In this document: in pieces, positions 7,260 to 16,500 of the stretch | Layout: every line of letters starts with the position of its first letter | Numbering within the stretch: position 1 is the stretch's first letter | Source of the DNA: Bacteroidales bacterium | Lineage (GTDB): Bacteria > Bacteroidota > Bacteroidia > Bacteroidales > Muribaculaceae | DNA length: 46,470 bases | Reading direction: 5' to 3' | Assembly (NCBI GenBank): GCA_020860515.1 | Contig: JAJBUG010000058.1 | Coordinates: 1-46,470, forward strand | Made by a program: the position numbers and the translations under genes | The notes under the pieces: model-generated | Database searches by the model: none | The model's input: only the letters and a program-made list of their open reading frames with translations | What the model was told of the DNA's origin: nothing

Positions 7260-9263
7260 CTATTGGGCCAGGATCAGGGCAGAAGTAGCTGGCACTGTGA
7301 GCGTGCCGCCTGAGCTGCGTCCCATTCCATCAGCCTTGATTTTGCCGTCCTGGGCGATAATGGTCCAATTGCCGCGTGGCACTTCTACCTTCACCGCTTC
7401 GGGATTGCCATTGAAAATCAATTTGATTTCCTTCCAAGCATCACCGTTGGCATTGTCAACGATTGAATAGCTTACCACATTGTTCTGGTCAACTTCGTCG
7501 AATTTGATGTGGTTGGCTATGTCCTCGCTGGTGGTCATGCGGAAAGCTGGGTGTGCTTTGCGCAACTTGATGAGCTCTTGGTAGTATCCGAATTGTTCGG
7601 CATTCTGATGCTTGAGGTTCCAGTCGATAGCGTTGATTGAATCGGGGCTCTTGTAGCTATTGTGTACGCCCTTCTTGTCACGGAACACTTCTTCGCCTGC
7701 AAACATAAATGGAGTGCCTTGGCTGGTGAATACGATTGTCTGAGCTAATCGGGCAGCGCGTTGACGCTGTGCCTCGGTGCTGCCAGGCATTGATTTGGCC
7801 AGTTTGTCGGTCAGAGTCAAGTCATCATGGCAGCTCACATAGTTGATAATCTCTGTGGGTGCTGATGCATAGGCGAATTTGGAATTGTTGCCCTTGCTAT
7901 AATCTACTTGGGGGTGGTTAGTGGCTGCTACGATGCCGATTTTTACGGTTTCCTCATTTCCAGTCTGACCCTGCACAAAGCCTTGGGCCTCCTCATTGCT
8001 GTAATGCCCTTTCACTGCGTCGCGGATGTCATCACTGAATACGGCAATTCCCTGCATCTTCGACACATTCTCCTTAAGAGCTCGCTGCTCCACGGGGAGA
8101 GGCGAGTCGCCAGCTGTCCAGCCTTCGCCATAAACGAAGATCGAGGGATTAAGTTGCTTCAGTGTAGAGGCCACATCGTTCATGGTTTCGGTATCATGGA
8201 TGGCCATCAAGTCGAAGCGGAACCCATCAATATGGTATTCCTTGGCCCAGTAGTTTACAGAATTTACGATATAGTCGTGCATCATCTTGCGCTCGCTGGC
8301 GGTCTCATTGCCGCAGCCCGATGCGTCGCTGTAGCTGCCATCTTCACGGTGACGGTAGAAATATCCGGGTGCAGTGAGCGAGAAATTGCTGTCGTCGTTG
8401 TTGGCAGTGTGGTTATATACCACATCCATCACCACTCCGATTCCTGCATTGTGAAGAGCTTGAATCATTTCTTTCATTTCACGAATGCGAGCCTCGGGGT
8501 CGGCTGGATTGGTGCTGTAGCTTCCCTCAGGCGCATTGTAGTTGAATGGATCATAGCCCCAATTATATTGCGGCTCGTCGAGGCGCGTTTCATCTACCGA
8601 ATTGTAATCATAGCTTGGCAGGATATGCACATGTGTCACACCAAGTTCTTTCAAGTGATCAATGCCAGTCTTATCACCAAGCGGAGTCACGGTGCCGTCC
8701 TCGGTCATGGCCAAGAATTTTCCCTTGTTCTGAATGCCGCTGTTGGGGTGCACTGAGAAGTCGCGATGATGCACCTCGTAGATTACCGCATCAGTAATGT
8801 TTTCGATCACTGGGCCTCGGTCTTGATCCCAGCCATCGGGGTTGGTATTGGCCATGTTTATAATGGCTGCTCTCATGCCGTTGGTGCCCACGGCCTTGGC
8901 CCAGATGCCAGGTGTCTCGTCGAGCCAATTGCCGTCATATTTGATGCGGAATGTATAGAATTTGCCGTAAAGCTGCTCGGGCACTGATGCGCGCCACACG
9001 CCTTGCTCCCCGCGTTCCATATCGAGGGTCTTAAATGGTTCTCCTCCCAGATCGTTGTCGTAGAGCTGCACCTTAGCAGCTTGTGCTTCGGGGCTCCAAA
9101 GTGTAAAGTGGGTGCCGGAGTCATTCACGGTAAGTTCAAGGTCGTCGCCAGTGTAGGCGGGGAACTCTGCATAGCGCTCTTCACCCTTGGGGGCTTTTGA
9201 GCAGCTTGCACAAATCAAGGCTGCTGCCAGTGCCATGCTTGAAAATTTGTTAAGAGCTGTCAT
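7260..9263 (-). CDS. pulA: type I pullulanase, GH13 lipoprotein
   Basis: The 667-residue product should cut alpha-1,6 bonds in pullulan and branched alpha-glucans at the cell envelope. A lipoprotein signal (ICASC lipobox near residue 20) is followed by an N-terminal beta-sandwich (CBM48-like) and a GH13 barrel. The family motif YNWGYDP is present, with a nucleophile Asp in GFRFDLMA, an acid Glu in YGEGWTAG and a third carboxylate in VSCHDD. The open frame runs to 9392, but that passes through the terminator at 9357-9380 and the promoter at 9309-9338, so the start is placed at the ATG at 9263. There is no SusC/SusD pair beside it. Confidence 0.9.
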   Translation of the reverse strand: MTALNKFSSMALAAALICASCSKAPKGEERYAEFPAYTGDDLELTVNDSGTHFTLWSPEAQAAKVQLYDNDLGGEPFKTLDMERGEQGVWRASVPEQLYGKFYTFRIKYDGNWLDETPGIWAKAVGTNGMRAAIINMANTNPDGWDQDRGPVIENITDAVIYEVHHRDFSVHPNSGIQNKGKFLAMTEDGTVTPLGDKTGIDHLKELGVTHVHILPSYDYNSVDETRLDEPQYNWGYDPFNYNAPEGSYSTNPADPEARIREMKEMIQALHNAGIGVVMDVVYNHTANNDDSNFSLTAPGYFYRHREDGSYSDASGCGNETASERKMMHDYIVNSVNYWAKEYHIDGFRFDLMAIHDTETMNDVASTLKQLNPSIFVYGEGWTAGDSPLPVEQRALKENVSKMQGIAVFSDDIRDAVKGHYSNEEAQGFVQGQTGNEETVKIGIVAATNHPQVDYSKGNNSKFAYASAPTEIINYVSCHDDLTLTDKLAKSMPGSTEAQRQRAARLAQTIVFTSQGTPFMFAGEEVFRDKKGVHNSYKSPDSINAIDWNLKHQNAEQFGYYQELIKLRKAHPAFRMTTSEDIANHIKFDEVDQNNVVSYSIVDNANGDAWKEIKLIFNGNPEAVKVEVPRGNWTIIAQDGKIKADGMGRSSGGTLTVPATSALILAQ

Positions 9264-9308
9264 TATATAGGGGTGTTGGTTAAAATTTTTATAGTTGATT
9301 AGGTACGG

Positions 9309-9338
9309 CAAAATTAATAAAAATATTGTTAATACACA
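9309..9338 (-). promoter_or_regulatory. promoter of the pullulanase gene
   Basis: Minus-strand TAATTTTG (9309-9316) matches the -7 consensus, with TGTG (9335-9338) as a near -33 box after 18 bases. It gives a leader of about 40 bases before the ATG at 9263. Confidence 0.45.
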
Positions 9339-9356
9339 TAATTTATAGACAAAAAA

Positions 9357-9380
9357 AAGCCCGTGAATGTTCACGGGCTT
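9357..9380 (-). terminator. terminator of the Spy/CpxP-like gene
   Basis: An 11-bp perfect stem (AAGCCCGTGAA, 9357-9367 with 9370-9380) runs into eight Ts on the minus strand, about 50 bases after the stop codon. Confidence 0.85.
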
Positions 9381-9426
9381 ACAAATTATCAATCAATTCA
9401 AACAAATCAGTCGATCGAATCTATGG

Positions 9427-10044
9427 TTATTCAGTTGTAACTTGAGTTTGGGCAGCTTTGGCTTTGCGCTCACCAATAGCTTTTGCTTTTTGGCCCTTTG
9501 GCACTTGCAACTGACGTCCTCCTTGGGGACCCATCTGAGGCTGCTGAGGCGCAAAAGCGATATTCTCAAGGAATACTATGTATTGTTCGGGAGTAAGCAC
9601 TTGCTTTACTTGCTGGGCATAAGCCTTGCGAGCTTCCTGCAGTTGAGGACCGCCTTGTCCGCCACGACGTGCTTTGAAGTCGCCACGCGGACCTTTGCAC
9701 TGTGCACTGTCGCAGTTGGCCTTGTCAGGGCGCGGACCCTTGGCAGTTTGCTTGCACTGAGCGCTGTCGCCGGGGCATGGCTGGCCAGGACGCGGACCCA
9801 CCAGAGTGCCATTTACGATGGGCTGGAATTCAGCATTGATTTTGTCCATCTTAGCCTGCTGGTCAGTGTCGAGGATAATGCCCTCGAAGGCATAGTCGGT
9901 GAACTGTTGTGGCTGATACATCTTATTGTTAGGATTGGCAGGAGCCTCTTCTGAGATTGCCATGATTCCCTCGTCTTGGGCCATGGCTGAGAAGCCGAAT
10001 GCACCGCATGCGAGAATTGCCAGAGTGAGAAGTTTCTTGTTCAT
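9427..10044 (-). CDS. periplasmic Spy/CpxP-like (LTxxQ-type) protein
   Basis: The 205-residue product starts with a signal peptide (cleavage near AMAQ, residue 23). Two helical segments (LDTDQQAKMDKINAEF around 60 and RKAYAQQVKQVLTPEQYIVFLENIA around 140-165) resemble the repeated helices of Spy/CpxP-type periplasmic chaperones; LTPEQY is the diagnostic LTxxQ motif. Between them is a Gly/Pro/Arg-rich region with two D-SAQCK segments that could form a disulfide. The C-terminus is basic and Gln/Lys-rich. A role as envelope stress chaperone or metal-sensing regulator is inferred from the family only. It is a single-gene unit ending in a strong terminator. Confidence 0.65.
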   Translation of the reverse strand: MNKKLLTLAILACGAFGFSAMAQDEGIMAISEEAPANPNNKMYQPQQFTDYAFEGIILDTDQQAKMDKINAEFQPIVNGTLVGPRPGQPCPGDSAQCKQTAKGPRPDKANCDSAQCKGPRGDFKARRGGQGGPQLQEARKAYAQQVKQVLTPEQYIVFLENIAFAPQQPQMGPQGGRQLQVPKGQKAKAIGERKAKAAQTQVTTE

Positions 10045-10207
10045 AGTTGTTCTTGTTTGCTATTTGTATTTGGTTGTTATTGTTGCTATCTATTTATTAG
10101 GGTAACAGGAGGAAAGGATGAAAGAAATCATTCAATCTCTGTTTACGTAAAATATGACAAATGATTGGTAAAAAGGTTTATATCTTGATTTGCGGTTTAA
10201 CCAAGAT

Positions 10208-10223
10208 TTAACATTAATGTTAA
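10208..10223. promoter_or_regulatory. 16-bp perfect palindrome, possible operator
   Basis: TTAACATTAATGTTAA reads the same on both strands and lies 164 bases upstream of the Spy/CpxP-like start. Apart from this and the terminator at 10293-10349, I see nothing coding in the 458-base gap 10045-10502. Confidence 0.4.
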
Positions 10224-10292
10224 TTAGTCGATAAAATTGGGGAACTGTGATATTGAATTGAGCACTAACCCACTAAAGGCTGGGCGCAAAAA

Positions 10293-10349
10293 GAGCGGAG
10301 GGGCCTCTCGTTGGCAAGTCGCATTACAAAGTTTGACGCCCCTCCGCTC
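10293..10349 (-). terminator. terminator of sprA
   Basis: A 12-bp perfect stem (GAGCGGAGGGGC, 10293-10304 with 10338-10349) with a 33-base loop is followed by five Ts on the minus strand, about 155 bases past the sprA stop codon. Confidence 0.65.
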
Positions 10350-10502
10350 ATTGGTATGTTATAGCGGGGGCGTCACTAAGTCATAATATCTCCTTGGCTG
10401 GTGATCATAAGGTCAGTGTCATAATCTTGGTTAATGTTTGTTTTTGTAAATATAACCAATTTTTGCACCTTTAGTTCACGAGATTTAAAAATTTTTAATC
10501 TC

Positions 10503-13500
10503 TTATCTTGCCAGCGAAAGGTTAAAGGTAAGACCGTAGCTGGTGTTGGTGGTGGGGTAAGAGCTGGTGGTGACAATCGGGGTATTGGCCTGATGTGTGA
10601 AATAAGCTTGAATTGACAGGGCCTTGCTGAGCTGGTACTGAGCAGTGAAGTTGATGCCCAGTGTGCGTGTGCCGCTGGTAGGCTGAGTGTAATTTTCCTC
10701 AATGCGGCGGATCAGGCTCTGAGTATTCTGCAGCGAGAAATCACAATTGAGAGATAGGTCATTGCTTACGCCTTGTTGCGAGCCTTTGATTTTTAATATC
10801 GTGTTGAAACCAACGATTGTATATCCAGCACCGATGGTCAGCCCCTTGGTAGTAGCCTCTACCACTTGTCCTGCGCTTGTATTGAGGGTAAGTGTGCGCT
10901 GATCGCGGTATTCCACATTGAATTGTATGTTATTGTTCATCGTGGCCGACACGCCAATCAGCGGGGCAAATCGCTCGCTAATTACTACCGACGAGATATT
11001 GTAAGGCGATGAAGGGATTGGCTGCCCAGTGAGCTCGTCGAGGGTAAAGCCAAGTGTGCCGCTGCCATCAGCGCTTACCCAATTGAGGAATGATGAGTAA
11101 GAGCCTACCTGGTAGGTGCACTGATAAGCATGGCTTAGAGTGAAAGTCTTGAAGATGTTGCGCATGTTGCCGAGGTTGATCAGCCCATCGTAGGTGACGC
11201 GCCAGTTAGGCAGCACCTCAGAGAAGGATGGGAATGGATTCATCCACACCTTGTTAGGATCGATGCCTGTGTATGCTGCCACGAATGCTGGGATAAGCAC
11301 ATCGCTCGAAGTAGAGCTCACGGTGCCAACGGCGGGGTCAAAAGGTGCTCCGGCATGAGAGGTGCCTGAGATAAATCCGCTATTTGGATAGGTTGTGTTG
11401 GCATATTGGTTTTCGATTCGCTGGGCTATGATGGGGATATTCTCCAGCATTGTGTTGAATGCATCGGAGTTGTAGCCGTCCTTGGCACTGCTTCCTTTCA
11501 GAGCCGTCTTTATAGCGCAGTGCGTCTTGGTGTAGCTGCCTGAGAGGGTAGTTGGCAGCCCGTCGTACATAAATTGGATCGACTTGCTGTTGTTGGCTGT
11601 GCGGTTGAAGGTCAGCTGGATCTTCAAGCCCTTGATAGGCTCCAGATTACACTCAATGTTGAGTTCCTTGGCCTGTGACCATACGGCTGGCGAGGTCTGG
11701 CCATCGTCAGTAATCAGCCAGCCTCGGTCAAGAGCCTTGTAGATATAATCTTCGCCAGTGAAACCAAAGGCAAAGTCGAGACCTGGCGACATGATGCCGT
11801 CAACCTTGTTTTGACCGAACACATCTCCCACATTCGGACGGAACAATGGAATTGAAAGCTGGTTGGTGCTTCGATATTTAATCGAAGCATTTCTTGGCGA
11901 CATCAGTCCGCGCAGGGCATACTCCGCAATGTTGCGCCAAGTGGATTTCTCATCCTTGAGCACCTGCACAATGCGGATCTTAAGGTCTTGATCACCTCGG
12001 GTAAGGATTTCCACAGTGTTGTTGTCCACCACATTGTATTTGATTGGGAATCTCTTGTCATCGAGAGTTGTGGCTGTTACCTTCACTTTCTTGCTGCGCA
12101 GAGTGTGCTTGATTACAAGGTTAGAGTCAGGTGACAGCTTGAAATTCTTTTCAAAAGCCTTGGCCTTGTTGGCTCCAGCTTTTGAATCAGCGTCACCGTC
12201 TCTGTTTCGTTGGTTGCGCGGATTTTTCTGATTGGCGTTGGGCTTGTTGGGCTGGCTTTTGCTCGACGAGCCGTTGAATCGTTTGTCCACTTCCTTAAGA
12301 ATAGGTATCTTCTTGTAAATCGACTCAAAGTTGAGCTTGCCATCCATGTTCCAAGTAGCTTGGTTGGCAATAGAGTTGCCAAGCTTCACGCCATCCACAG
12401 TGGCGCCTCGGTCCCAACGGTATGTAGCATTATAGCTTACATTTCCAGAGAGATAATCGAGGAAAGGAATTTTGCTGAATGGGGCCTTGTAGGAGGCTGT
12501 GAAGGTCTGGTTATAAGCCCAGGGCGTGCCAAGGTGTTTGATTGAATTCCACACCGTATCCTGCCATTCCTTGTATTTGTCAGGATATAGCCTCCTGTTG
12601 ACTGCTCCCACAGTCTCCTCGATGCGAGCCGAGGTGTTGCTATTGAATGATACCGAAAGGCTTTTGGTGAAGTTCCAGTTGATTGATAATTGGCGATCCC
12701 ACAAGAAATTCTTGCTTACCGACACAGGCAGCTGGAAATTCGAGTCGGTCTCTGAGCGCACTTGCTGTTCGTAGTAATAGCGGCTCATTGAGTTGAGGAA
12801 GGTAATATTGTTGGGCAGCCATTGCAATTCCCACTCACGGAAATATTTGAGATTCTTATTCTTGGCGTTGATCATCTTGCTGAATGGCTTCCAACCCTTG
12901 ATGTAGGGACTGTAGCTATATTGCAAGGAGCCTCGATAATCATTTGTGTATTCATATTCAATAGTTGGGTCGTTCTTGGTCTGCTTGCTGAACGAATAAT
13001 TCAGCGTAAAGTTGGCGGGATCCCAAGGCATGGGATTCTTGCTTTGCACATCGAATTTAAGCCCAGAGATTGAAAAATTCTGTATCGTAGTGCGCGTGAC
13101 GGCAAAGTCATTGATTGAGTCTTTTTCCTCCTGTGTAGTGGCTGCGTCAAGAGCATCCTTAATCAGCACATCCTGGTCGAGAGGATTATACTTTGGCGTG
13201 GTAGTTTCCTTAGATACTGAATAATAGATTGGAGCTTTAAGCTTGGCCTTTTCGGGGAGGAATCGTCCAAGGTCGGCCTGCACTGCCACGTTGTATTGCT
13301 TGTAATCGTCGAGGCGGCGCGAGTTGAGGCTTTGGTCCACTCCGCCGAATCCAGCTGTCTCAATATGCACGCCAGCATTGATGGTCACGATGTCCGACAT
13401 GTTGAGGTTCATGTTGCTCTTCAATGCCCAGCCTCCATCTTCGTTGAAATCAGTCACCTTCAATTCATTTACCCAGATTGTGCCGGATTTGGTAGAACTG

Positions 13501-16500
13501 GCATTATTGCGCACGCCGATCAGCATCACGCGCACATCGCTCAGCGATGGGTTGCCCATCACGTACATGGTGTTGCGCTCGTTATCAGGGTCGCGCTTTG
13601 AATAACGGGTGGTGTAGCTTACTCCGTTTTCTTCGTTGCGTTTGGCGGTGTTGCGTTCAAGCTTCAAGTCAACCAATTGTTGCAGGTCAAAGTCGAAATA
13701 GTTGCTTGCGGGCCATACCAAGTAGCGGTCTTGCTGAGTATCGTAATAATACCCTTCGGGAGTAATCTCCAATGGCACTTCATATTCATAATAATTGGCC
13801 TTTACATCTGAGCCTAAGCGAAGGAATACCGACATTTGTCCGCTTTGCAGATTGGTCACATCGTCGATAGGCGCCTCGCCGTGTACCCACATCTGGATGC
13901 GCTTATAGTTGCGAAGGTCTTGCGAGGTGTTCTTATACACGCCGCGAGCATCGCCAGCCTGGAGGTCGGTTACGGTGAGCGACATTGCCTGCTCATTGAG
14001 CTGCACAATCTGAGTCTGGCCTGGGTCAGAGATTCGAGTCACTCCTGGAGGCAGCACATAGTTGACAGGTGTGCGCTTTGAGTTCTCTTCGATATTGACC
14101 ACCGAGATGTCGAGATCGCCCTCGGCCGGGGAGTCGCTGCGGTTGTTGAGATTGAATTGATAGGGACGCCATTCTCCACGCACCAATTCGAGCGAACCGA
14201 AGCGCAGGTGTGTCACATTCTTGAATCCAGTGAGGAAAATGCGTGCAAAGCGGATGGTAGTGAAGTCGCTAATGTTTCCTACCACTTTCTCATAGTCGCT
14301 CAATGGAATTTTGAATTGATACCACACAGCCTCCACCGGCTCGCCATTGCGCGGAGTCACTATGGTGGTCTGCTTGTCAGTGATGTAATTCTTGCCCACC
14401 ACAAAGTCCTCAGGACGAATCGACACGCGATATTGGAAATAGCGTTCGTATTCATTCAGAGTGTTATCCTGATTTATATCTTCTACATCAGGTGTATTGC
14501 GAGAACTTTGATACAATGGGTCATCGGCATCTTCGGGCGAAAGCGAGTTGCCCTCCACTCCGTTGTAGCGTTTGTAGCGAGCCAGCACTCCTAAGCGCTC
14601 GTCATCGTAGTCATAACCGCGATAGAAATGGTAATTGTCGCCAGCCGGGTCGTTGAAAGGTGAGAACTTATCAGCCTGCATCTTTTCAATGGTAGTAGCT
14701 GAGAGCTTCGTACGCAGCTTGTCAAGATACTCGCTATAGCTCGGGAACTCAAACTCCATGTCATTTGGCAGCCCGTCGAGACCTACGTCCTGTGCCTTTC
14801 GCGAGCCTGTGGCATTGTCAAATGAATATGTGAGCGAGCTTTGGGTGCAGACGCGACCCCATACAGTCTCCGTAAGGTATTGGTCATCACCATCGTATGG
14901 GATGCCATTTTCATAACTCTTCAAGCCATCCTTTAGGATGTCCTCAGAGATTTCGCCGAAGTTGAAATAAAGGTCGCCTCCCTCATCGTTAGGATTCTCT
15001 GGGTCAAGGAACGGACTCATCAACCAAAACTGTAGATATTCGATGTTGCTCGAGTCGAAGTTGGTATTGTCCATCTTGCGCATGATGCCGCCCCAACGCT
15101 GCTCGGGGTTCAGCAAGTTGCCCTCATCGTCGATATTGTCGGCATCGAGGTTGTAGGGGCCGCGCTCGGTTGGGTAATAGGTGAGATTAAGTGTCTGCAG
15201 AGTGGTGGATTCGCCATAGGTGGTGCTGCGCCCAGGATAAATTTCGCGGGTGTTGACTTCGCGCACGTATGGGTTGCTCAGCTGGTCAAGGTCGCTCTTG
15301 ATGTATCCAGGGCACATCGACGAATTGCGTGAGGTGAAAAGTCGGTCGATATAGTACCAGTTGAGCAAAGCGCGGTTCTTTCCATAATCCACATTATTGC
15401 TAAGTTGGGCTTCGGGGAAAAGTGCATCCGCACTCGAATCGTAGGGGGTAGATGCCAATTGCCATGAATAGGGCGAGCGCAAGTCAATGCCGGTCTGGGT
15501 GTATTCAAAGTCATCAATGTATGATGAACCTTTGTTTGACCCCGACTTCTGCTTATGCGGAATCAGCTGAGCGTATTCAGCGGTGAGGTTGATGCGCGAT
15601 GGCTGCGTGGCATTCACGGTGGGTATCTTGTTGAGCAAGTTGGTAAGCCACATGAAGTCCTGGTTCCAATTCAGATTGAAGCCAATCATGGTGTTGTTGA
15701 CGGTCTCGTTGCCAATGTCAACCTTCTCGGTCAGCGCTTTTTCCGAGTAGTGCATGATAGTGGTACCCAGGGTAAGGTTCTTGTTGAACTCATACTGCAG
15801 GTCAAGTCCAAGCAGAGTCTTTCGCTGCATTGAAAACATCGACTGGTTTTCCAGCGTCACGCTGATGCTTTGGCCCGAGTCTATGATGCTTTGGTTGGTT
15901 ATAGTCACAATACCCATGGCATAGTCCACGGTATAGTCCGAGTTCTCCACCAAGGTCACACCGCCAGCAGTTACCACTACCGATCCGCGCGGCACATTCA
16001 TAGCATTGAGGCGTATTTGTGACCCAGAAGATGCTTGATACTCACCAGTGAGGATAAATTTGTTTTTGTCGGCGAATTGCTGGGCCACTACCAGGGTAGA
16101 ATCGTAGAGCTCTTGGTACACGTATTTTTCGGCCTCTACCGGATTGCCTATCATCTTCGCCAAGTGGCTGCCGAAAGGCTCGGCCACCGGGAAAATTACT
16201 TTGCCAGTCGAAGAAAGGATGGTGTAACCCTCAACGAAGTCGAAGAATCCATCTGAATTGCTTTCCTGGTTTGAGTCCAGGCGGTCGAGATTCATCACTT
16301 GCAGCAGAGTCTTATCGTTTAATCCGGTGACTGGCAGATAGGGTATTGATGTGCCAGTAGTGTCGCTCAGATATTTGATATTTAGCTTGAAATTGCTTTT
16401 CTGTATTTGATATGCTCCCAGGCTATACACATTCTTCATCATCAGTCGCCAAGTTGGCAGCTTGGTGCTGACAGTGGTGCTGCGAAGCATCTTCACAAAC

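Noticed and set aside
7908..8756. A long plus-strand frame of 282 codons opposite the pullulanase gene
   Set aside because: It lies antisense to well-conserved GH13 coding sequence and has no promoter or recognisable domain.
9264..9392. Upstream extension of the pullulanase frame by 43 codons
   Set aside because: It would include the terminator at 9357-9380 and the promoter at 9309-9338; the lipoprotein signal starts at 9263.
10118..10150. A ten-residue ORF preceded by AGGAGG at 10107-10112 on the plus strand
   Set aside because: Bacteroidota rarely use strong Shine-Dalgarno sequences, no promoter precedes it, and nothing conserved is recognisable; most likely chance.
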